From NCBI RefSeq assembly GCF_000204055.1, contig NW_006768766.1, forward strand, positions 1,086,706 to 1,150,705: DNA of 64,000 nucleotides, in the 5' to 3' direction. The notes under the pieces were generated by a model that worked only from the letters and a program-made list of their open reading frames with translations, was not told the DNA's origin and ran no database searches. Source of the stretch: Melampsora larici-populina 98AG31. Taxonomy: Eukaryota > Basidiomycota > Pucciniomycetes > Pucciniales > Melampsoraceae. A program made the translations under genes and the position numbers. This document shows, in pieces, positions 9,978 through 21,590 of this stretch; position 1 is the first letter of the stretch; the number at the start of each line of letters is the position of its first letter.

Positions 9978-11952
9978 ATGTTATTCTTGGTCTTGGCTTG
10001 GTATCTTACGCTTGTTTCCATCGTTCTTGGGGAGTTGAGAATTCCGCTACTGGCCGTTCATAAACCCAAGGTTCGGGATTTTTCGGGCGAACACGCGTTG
10101 GTCTCTTTGACTGAGGGAAGTCAAGGCGCTTCAGCTAAAACATTCGAATGGATCAACCCGGAAGAGAAGATTGCAAGATTGAAAGCCATCGAGATCTTCA
10201 AAATATCCGAAAACAACATCAGACTTAGCCCGGGGCCAACGACATGGTCACAAATCACAGACCTACTAGCAAAATGGATGGTTATTCTACCAGAGAATCG
10301 CGATCTTGTCCATCTCGTCCAGACAGTTCCAACACATAATGAAAGTCTTGAAAGGCTAGTCAAAGCGACACGTGGGGTGGTCCGATGGTTCTATGAAGCG
10401 GTAGATCTTTGGGACGAAGGGTCACCATTGGACAAAACTGTACTCTTGGCACTTGAAACCTTACAAGGAGATAATTTGACAGCTTTGGAGCGACTGTGGG
10501 TATTGAGTTTGTCTCGCTTGCTCCAATCATATCTCCCAAGGGGAGATCTGAAACCTATCAGGCTGGATCCAAATATGGGACCCGTCTGTCGAGGTGCATT
10601 AGAGCTCTTTTTAACTGAAGGTGATCTGTTTTTCCAACAACCTTCTGATCTGTGGGACCTTGAAGAAGAGAAGCTGAAGCGTTTTTATGAATTTAGGAAT
10701 TGATTTGACACATGCGATGGATGACAAGATAGAGGTGGTTCCTGCCAGTGAAGGTCAGTATATTTCACCATTCAACTCAAAAAAATTGGAGAACACAGGG
10801 CAACTTATTTGGACACCTTCCAAAGCCCTAGAAAGAGTTGAACTTATTGTGAAAATCAAAAATCACTTTGAAGATTTTGAAAAAGACAATCCAACCGCCA
10901 ACTTCATGAAAATATATGACTCATTACTCCAAACCAAGAGTAAATCCATCAAGCGGGAATTTGTTTGGTTGACCTTGAGATGTATGCAGCACATGGTAGT
11001 TGAAACCACTCCAAAAAAGGAAAAAGAATGTATCTTTCACATACTGGATCATATCTCAACGTTCAGTCAGGAAAGCAGGAAGTACATCCAAGAACATGTT
11101 GCACAGAAGGATAACTTTGGGGAAATCTATCAATCCATGTCCAACAAGTTCAGGTACCAAGCTGAGTTACGGCCAAGGGTGAAAAAGTACTTTGCAGGAG
11201 AAGACATAGATCCCTACATTGGGAACCTTCTTTTACCTTTTATAGGACTCACACCAGTCAGTCTGGATCACATCAAACATGTTATCACTTCTTTGCATCT
11301 TCAACAGTATGCACTTTCACATGGACAGGAGGAGTTATATGGTCTAGATCTTGAAAAGGCACATAAGTATAATGAAGACCATCATTTTGTTCTTGACACA
11401 TTACACATAGCAAGTCCATATGTTGAAGGTAGCAAAGAGTTATTGGATAGCAAATCAGAGGCCCACAGTGAGTTCTAGCCCATTTCCTTCTATAAGTTTC
11501 AGAAGATCCTACTGCCTTGCTTTGCTCTGTACATGGGAGATGCTGATTTCCTTTATTTATGATCCTGCAGGCAAAAGTCTTGAATTGAACCTTGGATTGT
11601 CTCTCAACTTGCCCATGGAGAACAGCAATCATCTTAGTTTAGCCATCAAGGACAAAAATTATGATCCATGTGCCATTTGTACTGAGGAATTTTTTCAAGG
11701 CCAGAGAGTTATCCAATTAACTTGTTTTCACTCTCACAAACTTCATGCACAGTGTATGGATGTAAGCTCATGAGTTTCCACTATCTTGACAATGTTCTTG
11801 GCAGTAGCTGAATTGAAATTCATTCGGTAACTTGTACTTGAATTTAGGTTCTTGTGTTGTATTCAAAAGAAAAATGTAAAGATCTCCGGTGTCCAAAATG
11901 CTGTAGGAGCATAGACTACCCACTTTCAATCAGCCAGCATTCAATTGAATGA
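9978..11952 (+). CDS. Predicted signal-peptide protein with C-terminal RING-H2 finger
   Basis: Proposed exons: 9978-10620, 10697-11467, 11571-11761, 11848-11952 (569 aa, phases consistent). Residues 1-19 form a hydrophobic signal peptide or anchor (M-L-F-L-V-L-A-W-Y-L-T-L-V-S). The middle 480 residues are helical and unrecognised. The C-terminus carries a RING: C-A-I-C, then L-T-C-F-H-S-H and H-A-Q-C in exon 3, and C-P-K-C in exon 4, split by an intron after M-D. RING proteins are normally E3 ubiquitin ligases, so coupling to a secretory signal suggests either a membrane-anchored ligase or a secreted one. The first boundary is uncertain: without the 76 nt intron the frame shifts at a T5 run (10682-10686), and the skipped stretch itself looks coding. 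Introns 2 and 3 are clear (GTGAGT..GCAG and GTAAGC..TTAG). Confidence 0.65.
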
Positions 11953-12258
11953 TTAGCAGCACTGGAAATTTAGACAAGTTCAATGAATCTTAGTAGTACA
12001 TGATTATCAGGGTAGTCTGTCCACCATGACCTCAGAAAACCAGATGTATCTTACTTTCATTTATACCTTACCACATTTCCCACATACATCCACATACATA
12101 TACCAACTGGTCTTGATCTTTTGTCAACGTAGACTTAATCAGATCTATACTGAGTGTTTTACAGATTTTACAGAACACCTTTTGGAAGTTGTACACATAG
12201 AATCCCTTACTCAGTCAATTACTGAATATCCATAATCTATGTCTTCATCTCTATATAT

Positions 12259-13774
12259 GGATCCCACTATTTAGCGCCCCCTTGGCAGACATCCGGCGCC
12301 CCCCGGGTTTTGGTCAATACCCGCGCGGCCCGTTGATACCCGAGCAATCTGAGCCTAAATTTTGCACATCGGACCTTGGGGGCACCTTGAGGGCTCCCTA
12401 AGAGGGCATAACTTCACAGATGCGCCCTTTATTCTACCTTTTTGATGCCCTTCCATCCTTGATGGGGTATCAAAGATCATCCAAATCATTGAAAGGGCGT
12501 CTAAGTTCTTTTGTGCCCGGACCGGCCCAACGGCTGCACGGTCATTGGCCCCTCGGCTCTGATGGAAGTAGCATATAGGAGGTCCCGGTCAACCATCTCA
12601 AACTCTTTTCCCTTGGACAACTTTTGCTTTTTTCCTGTTTGCCCTTTCACTGATCACATTTCCAAACTTCCAACCACCACCAACAACCTTCATCCCACCC
12701 ATCAACTTCGCATCAACCTCATACAAACACAAACAACCTTCAACTCTTAAACCTTACCAAACTAACAACTACTAATATCACCGCCATACAATCAGTCACT
12801 CGATTCAAGCTAAAGTTGCTCAATTCGCTCATCCAAATCTTCATCTCTTGAACTCTTGATGCACAGTACGGCCCATTTTTCAATTTCATTGGATATATTA
12901 CTCTACTTTAAGTTTCAAACACTATTGAACTTTCTTCTTTAGCTAATCTTAGTACATCTTCTGCTAGATTTCTTTCTTCTTCAATAATTTATAATTGGGT
13001 TTCAATCTCTTTTATTCCTTCATCCAATGGTTGATTTATAAGTTTTTCTGTTTTTATAATTTCAGTTCGATTTAAATACAATTCTTCGATTAATCTATCA
13101 GTTTGATTAGGCCTTTCAACTTGATTTACTTCATCTGAAATCAATAAAATTGATTCTGTAATTGGTTTATCTGTATCTGCTGAATTTAATTTGGTTGAAG
13201 GACTTTGAGGAAATGAAGCAGATACGGCGAACTCCAAGAAGCGAATGAGCGGCTGCGAGAAACAAACATGATCAATGAGAACTCCAGAAGAGATCTTCAG
13301 TACCAATTGGACAATGCGCATCAAAAATGGGAAGATTGTAAAGGTCAAGGTGACTTTGCAGCCGTTCAAGTTTGAGGAAGTTTGTTGACAAACTTCCTTT
13401 CTCAGAACCACGCAATTATGTTGTCTCAAACCCCTATGCCTTCCTTGTATGCTGTCAATTTACGATGTTATGTTTATTCCGATGACGGTCTTGTGTGCTT
13501 GCTCATCGAGCAGCGAGCTCCGCTCGCGTGACAAGGCCATGTTTTACTTGGCTAACCTTAGACATTCACATACCATACAAAAGAAGAAAATGTTTAACCA
13601 AGTATATAAATATATAAGGCGAGATGAAGTAAATTGTAGTACGAGTCTATATATGGGTGTCCCAATATGGTGCCCCTTTTTTTGAAAAGGGGCACCAGAA
13701 TCGTTTGTAGCCCAGTGTCCGACCCGACAGGGGGCGCCAGATACTGTTCCGAGGGCGCTAAATAGTGGGGTCCC
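12259..13774. mobile_element. Non-autonomous TIR DNA transposon carrying a coiled-coil gene fragment
   Basis: The terminal inverted repeats (CCCACTATTTAGCGCCC core) are at 12259-12279 and 13753-13774. They are flanked by TATATAT on both sides (12252-12258 and 13775-13781), compatible with a 7-8 bp target duplication in an AT-rich site. Subterminal GC-rich patches contain GGCGCC on both sides. No transposase is present. At about 13217-13375 (+) an open stretch reads E-L-Q-E-A-N-E-R-L-R-E and R-R-D-L-Q-Y-Q-L-D-N-A-H, a coiled coil ending in a stop; it may be a captured gene fragment. The rest of the interior is AT-rich and non-coding. Confidence 0.6.
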
Positions 13775-13781
13775 TATATAT

Positions 13782-14352
13782 ATCCTTGAAATTATTCTAT
13801 GAAGCCTACATCCCTGATTTGAAACATGTCAATATCTCCTAGACCAAAGAATACATGGTCAGAAATTGTTGGCTGTCAGAAAATTTCAGTAAAAATCTCA
13901 ATGCAGACCTCCACAGTTTTTGGTGTGTAATGGCTTAATTGCATGGATCACTATCTAAACAAGTTAAGGGAATGGAGACTAGTATACCATGTGGAAAATG
14001 GTTGTCTATCTGGAGCAAGGGATATTTTTATAAGATTTTATTTAGATTATACATATGTAGACAGCTATGTAGTCTTTTGTGGTTAGAGTATCTATGTGGT
14101 TTGCATACCTTTCAAGTAGGATTAGGGACTTGACTTATCAATACAACATATTTATTTGCTGGAATTCACCTTTGTGCATTCAGCACACACAAAGGAAAGT
14201 GGTGGAGTTTGAAGTCATATAACTTTGAACTTCTTGTGGCCTCCACAGAATTGAGCAAGAATTATGTACCCCCTCCTGACCCCCAATCCTAGTGTCAAAT
14301 GGAGTCATGAGGGAGAAAGGAGGTTGTTGTTTGAATTTAATAGAGTGATGAC
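13782..14352. other. No gene recognised
   Basis: AT-rich intergenic sequence between two transposable elements. Only short ORFs without protein-like character were seen. Confidence 0.5.
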
Positions 14353-14524
14353 TTAGGGGCTACAAAGTAAAACATGGGCATGTGCCCAGACATGTGCCTG
14401 CAATTATTTTGGCTGTGAATCTGGATTTTCTGGGCAAAACCCTGGGCACGGACCCAAATTTACAGCCAAAAAAATCTGGGCACAAGGCTGGGCACAAGCC
14501 CGGATTCTACTTTGTATCCCCTGA
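14353..14524. mobile_element. Foldback MITE, copy 1
   Basis: A 172 bp element with ends TTAGGGGCTACAAAGTA and TACTTTGTATCCCCTGAA. The inverted symmetry continues inward (GGCTGTGAAT against ATTTACAGCC), so nearly the whole element can fold into one hairpin. A related copy lies at 45683-45854. Confidence 0.65.
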
Positions 14525-15962
14525 ATGTACCAACCTGCCTGTTTATCCTGACAAGTTGGTTTTGAAGCTATGAGTTTGTAGAAATTGTCTTGGAAGCTGT
14601 TTAACAACCAAACCCTTTACTGGGATTGGACAGCTCTTGAGTACAATATATATTTTTAAGAATTGACAAAAGTCCTTGGGCAACCTTTCCCTTGCTCTGT
14701 GTGACATGACAATTTGTTTAACCTTTGTCGGTCCATAAGGATCATGGACAGCTCCTATGTATTGAGGCACACAATGTAAAAGATCTCATTTTATTTCTGT
14801 GAATTGCTCCAAAATTCATGGCTTGTAAATTGGTACTAAAATACTTCACACCAGTATCACTATGGAATCCAAATTTGACAAGGCCCCTTGCTTCTTGCTG
14901 AGAATTGCTGAGGAAAGAGCAAGGACTCTATTAAGTTTTTATCAATACAAACTCCAATGAAGGGTATATAGTGTAAAATTTTGTGTCCACAGTATTTCAT
15001 TAAACAATCAGTTAACACATTTGAAGCCCTACTTAACTGAGTGCCACAGTCAATACTGCAATTGCTCTTCTCATTTTGGCAATTGCAAAGCGGTTTTTGG
15101 CCCCACTATATGATGAGGTAGCAGAGCCTGTGCTGCGCACCATGGGGGTGGAAAAATTCCATAATGCAGTGAACACTCTGCAACAGGCCGGGGCCGAGGT
15201 TTCTCCACTATATAGTGGAGAAATACCCTATACCCAGCAGTTTTGGGTATTGTACAGGCTGTACCCCAGCCCAAACCAACTTGTACTTTTGATGTGACAT
15301 TTGAATCACTTTCAATCACTTTTTTCACTTTCTCCACTCAATCACTCTCAAAAAATCCAACCAATTAACTATAGTCTACACTAGAGCCAACATGGAGAAC
15401 TAATTAGCTAGAAACAACATGGATAGTTGAGGTTGGAAGAATCTTTGAAAAAGGTTGTAAACTGTTTGACAACCTTACCAAGCCTCACCTGTGGTTCATC
15501 TAACAAATTCCAAATCATTATAAGCTGTGTGTGCACTACTACCACCTCCATTGGTCATGATCATAGATTCCCCCTTTAACTTTTCTTCCTCAAATTTTGA
15601 ACAACTTTTCTAAACCTTATAACCATGATATCCTCCAAAAGCTTGTCTCAATCAAGCTCAATTTCACTTCCAGTCCTGGGTAAAGAATAATCTGTACCTT
15701 CCCAAACCCTGAAGCCACCAAGCCCTGCTTGCACCCAAGCAGGGTTTGTGATTCCCCCAAAAGATTAATGTATCACCATTTCTCAATTACTAGTGCAGCT
15801 TTTGAAGCCGCAGTAAAGGAAATTGAAGCCTATAGGGAAAGCTTGACAAAGATCAATTTGAGTTTCCTTTCTTTGGTTTTGATTCCCTCTTGGTTAATTT
15901 TCATTTCTCTTTTTATTCACCTCTATTGTACATGGTCACTGTTTTTTATTTTCTATATCATA
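14525..15962. other. Gene-poor interval with a perfect 24-bp palindrome
   Basis: No supported gene. A perfect palindrome sits at 15200-15223 (arms TTTCTCCACTAT/ATAGTGGAGAAA). The core CACTATATAGTG recurs at 16877-16888 and 16924-16935. A short stretch at 15785-15850 resembles coding sequence but has no continuation. Confidence 0.4.
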
Positions 15963-16697
15963 CACTGTGGACATCATTCAGTTTCCCCAAGTGGGGAGGG
16001 GAAAATGATTAAGAGTGTACACTGTGTCCTTGTGGCAGTTGCCCAATGACAAGTGCACACTGACTACCTTTGAGGCAAAAAGGCACCTTGTGTGCGCTTG
16101 TTGACAAGCAAACACCACACAGACATGATGGTAGTTTGTAATGAAAGTATCCATCACTGCACACCTGAGCCATAACACACACACATTACATATGCGCAAC
16201 AGGCTTAGTTAATAGTTGCCTTTCATGTACATACAAATGTGCTCAGCTGTCTGCTTATCTGACTAAATGAATCACATGTAATACACCATGTAACCTTTTT
16301 GCCATTGACAAAATTGTCCCGACATTCCACTACATATATCATCATGGCTACTCAGGCAAGATTCTTGTAGCCATCTTTCAGTAACAGAAAGGGTGTTACA
16401 TGAAGTTTAGTTGACAAAAGTACACCAAGACTGTGATCAGTGTATGCAGTCAATTTTTGGAATGATTTTGTCAAGCTGAAAAAAAGTTACATGATGTATC
16501 ACATGCAATTTATTTAGTCAGATGAGCAGACAGCTGAGCACATTTGTATGTACATGATAGGCAACTATTAACTAAGCCTGTTATATGTAGTGTGTGTGTT
16601 ATGGCTCAGGTGTGCAGTGATGGAGCCTGTTATGACAAATTATACTCCTAATCATTTCCCCATTCCCACTTGAGAGAGTTGAATGATGTTCACAATG
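15963..16697. mobile_element. CACTA-like MITE, copy 1
   Basis: The 735 bp element begins CACTGTGGACATCATTCA and ends with the inverse TTGAATGATGTTCACAATG. The flanking 3-bp duplication is ATA (15960-15962 and 16698-16700). The inverted ends extend about 50 bp (TTTCCCC..AAATGATTA). Subterminal ATGGCTCAGGTGTG-type motifs recur in inverted orientation. No ORF of transposase type. Related to 57458-58072. Confidence 0.7.
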
Positions 16698-19600
16698 ATA
16701 CATGGTCACTTTACTTTCTTTTCTCCATCATACATGCTCCCTTGTGTTCCTTTTCTCTTGTATACACAGTCACTTGTCTCCCATTTGTCTTTATAAACAG
16801 TCAATGAATGCTTGTTTTCTTACATTTCCTTGATAGCCTGTTGCTCAGTCATAAATTGCCATATTGTGCGCTATAACACTATATAGTGGCACAATGCAAA
16901 TTCTGCCATATTGTGCACCATAACACTATATAGTGGTGCAATGCAAACTTTGAAGCCTGCTATATTGTGTGCAATATGGCAATGCCTTGCACTTGAACCA
17001 CTCTGCAACTTTGAGACACAAAAAAACAAATTACAGTGGAACATTGTGGTGCTGTTATAGTGCAGTCTGTGTTCTGAAAATGACAATGAGGTCAAACTAA
17101 ATGTGTTGTGTAGCAATTGTGGTATTGATGCAGTCAGAAGCTTCTCTCTTGCAAGCTCAGCTGTCTGGAGAGGGATTCAAGACTAATCAGGCAGTCTTGG
17201 TGAGTGCATATGTCTACAAAGGTTTAAGTTTGGCAGGGAGACTTTCTCACCACCTCAACATCTCTTTTCTACGCCTAAAAAGGGTTTTGGATCTCTGCTT
17301 GTACACCAAAAGTAGGCAGTAATACAGAAGTCCCTCTCCAGGGCACTGAGCTCACAAATGTTAAAAGAGCCCTGAAAGAGATTGGACTTGTGTTAAGTTA
17401 GAAGACCTCTGCATTAACTGAGACACATCCTATAGACTTTACCACCAATCTTGTATCACACCTAAATGATGTGTTGATGATGCAAGTCTGTGTATGTAGA
17501 CAAAGAGTACTAAGTAAACTGTGATCTAAAAAGAAAGAGTGACAAAGTGACAAAGTTACACACACATGACATGGCTCAGTGAAAGATAACACATCCACAC
17601 ATTCAAAAATTCCATTTCTAGCTTTTGTAATGATCCTCAGTTTTTCTGGACACATCCACTTCCATCAATTGGTGATATTCTTCCTCTCAGGAAATCTGTA
17701 ATCTAGTTTTGCCAGATTCAAATGTAGTCCAAAACAAGAGACATAATAACCCACATGTTTTTCAAACATTTCCAAGGGTGAAGATAAAGTGTCATCCAAA
17801 AGGTTCAACAAACACATGTGTTGTTGCTCTTTATTCTGGGCTACCTTTGTGATCGATCAACCTGGAAACAACATACACTGGATAAAAGTGTGACAAACAG
17901 TAATCTACTGGAGTTGAGGTTGAACCAAAACATAGATCATCATCAAAAACATACTGAATTCCTCATCCAGTATGGGCTGCTGTAAAGGACGTATAGTCCT
18001 CACTTGAAGTCAAGGGTATGTTGGTTTCTCTCTGAGGGAACAGGACAATCTTTGCCACTATAGTGGGCTTGGATATTCAATTTCTAGAACCAATGTATGA
18101 ATGATAAATTTCTAGATCTAGCTCCAAAGGGTGGTGATTACAATTCCCTGAGGAGCTAGGATGAAGCACACAGAATTTGATAATATAGAAAACAACAGTA
18201 GGTCTAAGGTCTGAGTATAGTTGTGGTTGTAATAATATGCTTGTAATGATACTAAGTGTGTGCATCATTACAGCTGCTTGTCAAGAGGTCTTTGTATACA
18301 TACAGCTATCCCATTATACATATTCTCTTGAAATAAATCAAGTTTTTTTGACTGTCTTGAAGAGAACTTAACATCAATATTTACCACCCAAAACCAAAAA
18401 GATATAGTTGACTGCTAGTCCAAATCCAATTAAAAAAATCACCCTCATTATCTTTTTCCAAGAGAAAAGATATGATGGGCTACACAGGAGTACAAATCCA
18501 GTATTCAGAACATATGAAACTTGGGAGACTCGCCAATTCATGCAGAGGTCACTTATTCTAATGACACACCTTTCTGGACTATTAACATTGATTTATTCCT
18601 GCAGGTACAGCCAAACCCCTCCAAAGTTATACCCCTCAGTGGGAAGGAAACTCTTTGACTATAGAGGGGTTATATCTTTTTTGGGGAGCTCCTCTGTAGA
18701 CATACATTCAAGGCTATATATTGAAATCCCTGTAGACATGACACATAATGGCTGTAGAGGGTAAAGCTGCATAGAGAATATATGGCTTGATATGGGTTGG
18801 AGTTTGGTCAGCTGATTTGTACAACTTAATCAAATAAGACCATGTTTGTTTCAGTCTGTTGCAATAAAAAAACATGGTACATATTATAAGAAATGAAGAA
18901 AGATATCACATCTCATATCTGAGATCTAGTCTTGTACTTACAAGATTTCATGGGGATGCCAATTTATGTATCACCAGACAGATTAGTTGATTCACAGTCA
19001 TGCAGCAACACATGTCATGGATCACTGAAATCTCAAAAATCAACACAATTAAGAATTCCTTGACTGGATCTTGAAATCATGCCCAGTTTCTTGGACAAAC
19101 TCATTTCCACCTATGTATAAAGTCTACTCAAGACTCAAGAAATGGACTCAAACTTGTATCCAGAAACTAGAAGTTTCTCAAGTTTCTGGAAGACTTCTGA
19201 GCTCCATGACCTGAACTTATGTGAACTCCTTGTGTGTGTGTTTATGGTGTGTGGATTCCACCAAGTATCCTCCAGAAGTCTCACTCAAGAAACCTCTGGA
19301 CACTTTTTGGCAATGGTGGTATTTCTTGAAACTTGAATGCTGTTCTTGATGATCTTGTCTCCTAAACTATAAAATGTTTTTAATTGTTGATGCTCTTCGC
19401 TATTGTATAAAAATTTATTCAAACCCATTGAATCTCAACCCTGATGTTTTGTAGGATTCAAAAGAAAACCCAAAGGGGATCAACTCAAACTACAGTTTGA
19501 ACAAGGTAAAATGAATTATGAAAATGAAGTTTGATTTGATAAACCTAACCCTAAAGAGTTAAGTTTCAATCGAACTAAACAAACACAGAACCCATCCAAA

Positions 19601-19977
19601 CTTTAAACGCGTGAATTGGACTCCAGTCACAATCGAATCGAAGGTCAAACGACAATAAACAGCGTAGAATCGAATCGAATCGAATTAGTGAAAAGTAAAG
19701 AAAAGAAGTTCAAGAAGCCAACAAAAGAAGTAGAAGACAAGAAATTTATAGAAGACCTTTTGGATTAATATCATCTCCATCGATCGATCAATCGATCATC
19801 CTCACAACCTCACGACGATCATACCTTTATCTTTCATACATTCATAACCACATACAATCCGATCTCTCAAAACCTCATTTTTCATACTCAAGAAACCGTT
19901 CACGTTCAAATTAAAGATTCAAACTTCTCAAGAAATAATTTTACAAACGAAACGAACCAAAAAGTAATAATTGAAAG
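16698..19977. other. 3.3 kb interval without a supported gene; palindromic repeats
   Basis: Two tandem palindromic units lie at about 16864-16895 and 16911-16944. Each has ATTGTGC or ATTGTGCACC arms around CACTATATAGTG, followed by a shorter TATTGTGTGCAATA palindrome at about 16962. CCACTATAGTGG occurs at 18055-18066. All ORFs are short and atypical. The last 300 bp, purine-rich and with no long ORF, is the likely promoter and 5' UTR of the Sm D1 gene. Confidence 0.4.
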
Positions 19978-20787
19978 ATGAAGTTAATTAGGTAAACTTG
20001 ATGATTTCTTTTAAACCTTTGATATCTTTTTTGAACCTCGATTTCTTTACAAAAATCTAACTAACCATTGAAAAATTCGTTTTTGAAAACCTTTTTTTAG
20101 GTTTTTAATGAAGTAAGTTACGGTTTCTGTTTTTTGAAAATAAAGGAAGAGATTATCAATTAATAATTGACTGGTGTTTTTTTTTCGATTAGATTGAATC
20201 AAGAAACTGTAACAGTTGAATTAAAGAATGGAACAGTAATCCACGGTACAATTTCAGGTAAGCCTTACCCAACCCAACCCAACCCATCCAAACCCATTAA
20301 ACCCACAATCAAAACCCACACCCCAAAACCCAAAATCAAACCAAGTGTAACACAAAAATCTAACCAGAAATATTTTCCACACCTTTCAATTTTCGAATAT
20401 GATTTGATATTTATTTTTACAGGAGTAGATGTAGCCATGAATACACATCTAAAAGCAGTCAAGATGACCGTCAGGAATCGAGAACCACAACAATTAGATT
20501 CACTTTCGATTCGAGGTAGTAATATTCGATATTTCATCTTACCTGATTCTTTACCACTTGATACTTTACTTATAGATGATGCACCTAAACCTAAAAAGTA
20601 CGTTCTCTAATCAACAAAACAAACAATGATATGTTTCTTTTCTGATTGGTTTTCTTTTTGGTTTGGGGGAAATAATAGGAAAAAAGATGGTGAAAGTAAA
20701 AGAGGTGCTAGAGGTGGTGTGAGAGGTGGAATTGAAAGAGGTGGTAGAGGTAGAGCAAGAGGTAGAGGTAGAACACGTGGAATTTGA
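19978..20787 (+). CDS. SMD1: Small nuclear ribonucleoprotein Sm D1
   Basis: Exons 19978-19991, 20101-20112, 20193-20257, 20423-20597, 20679-20787; 124 aa. The protein begins M-K-L-I-R-F-L-M-K-L and carries the Sm1 motif ([13 protein letters not shown]) and the Sm2 motif (I-R-G-S-N-I-R-Y). It ends in an R-G repeat tail ([14 protein letters not shown]), normally symmetrically dimethylated. Sm D1 is one of seven core proteins that ring the U-rich site of spliceosomal snRNAs. Size matches the family (about 115-125 aa). Exon 2 is only 12 nt, but is needed to give the conserved R-F-L-M-K. All introns are GT-AG. Confidence 0.95.
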
Positions 20788-21590
20788 AGAAAACAAAAAT
20801 CCAATTAAACGAGCCAGGAGAAAAAAAGATGATCAAGATTGTTGTTTTTTTGGAATATGTTTTTTTGATATTTTGATGTTTTCAAAACCTAAACCATTCC
20901 TTTTTCAATTCAACTCTTTTCTGTTTTCTTGTTTTATATATAAATATAAAAGAGAATATATTGAAGAATAGAAAATGATGATCTTTTTGTTTGAGAATTT
21001 GTATTTAAGAAATCATTTTAAGCTAACCAACCACAACCCCACTCCCCCTCCCACAAAAGGTTGAATTATAAACAAGGTAAATGTCTTGAATTTTTGGTTT
21101 TTCAATTTGGATTTTTGGTTTTTGTTTCATGGTGATTAAAGAATTGATTTGATTATTAAGATCAGAGTGGAATGGTTTTCATTAAATTTGATAACTTTAG
21201 AATCCTTTCACAAACTCCTTGAGATCACAGATTGTTTTGGAATCAAAAATGAGATATAAAGCTACCTGATTCATTCTGAAGTTAACTACTGACCTCCTTT
21301 ACATATACCAAACAATCAAGCGTCTCTTCTTTCATTTATCCGATGTCAAAGTATGTTTTCAAAAAAAATTGGTATGCTGAAAGAGATTTGTTTCAATTGA
21401 TCATAATTTTACAACTGCGATCTTTGGTGATAAGAGTTAAACAGATCAAGAAACCAAGAAAATAATAAAATAAGAAATACAACAAGATATGTCATCAGAT
21501 AAGACTCAAAGATAGTTGAGATCATACAATACCATCTATATCGAAAAATAAAGACCAACCAATCCAAAAAAACTTGCGTTTGATTGATAT
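20788..21590. other. 3' flanks of Sm D1 and kynureninase
   Basis: No gene is seen between these convergent genes. The sequence is AT-rich with several possible polyadenylation signals. Confidence 0.6.

Noticed and set aside
14382..14607. ORFs on both strands around 14.4-14.6 kb and at 45663-45872
   Set aside because: They lie within or across the foldback MITE copies and reflect inverted-repeat sequence, not a protein.
20607..20804. Antisense ORFs over the last exon of Sm D1
   Set aside because: Shadows of the R-G repeat codons of Sm D1.
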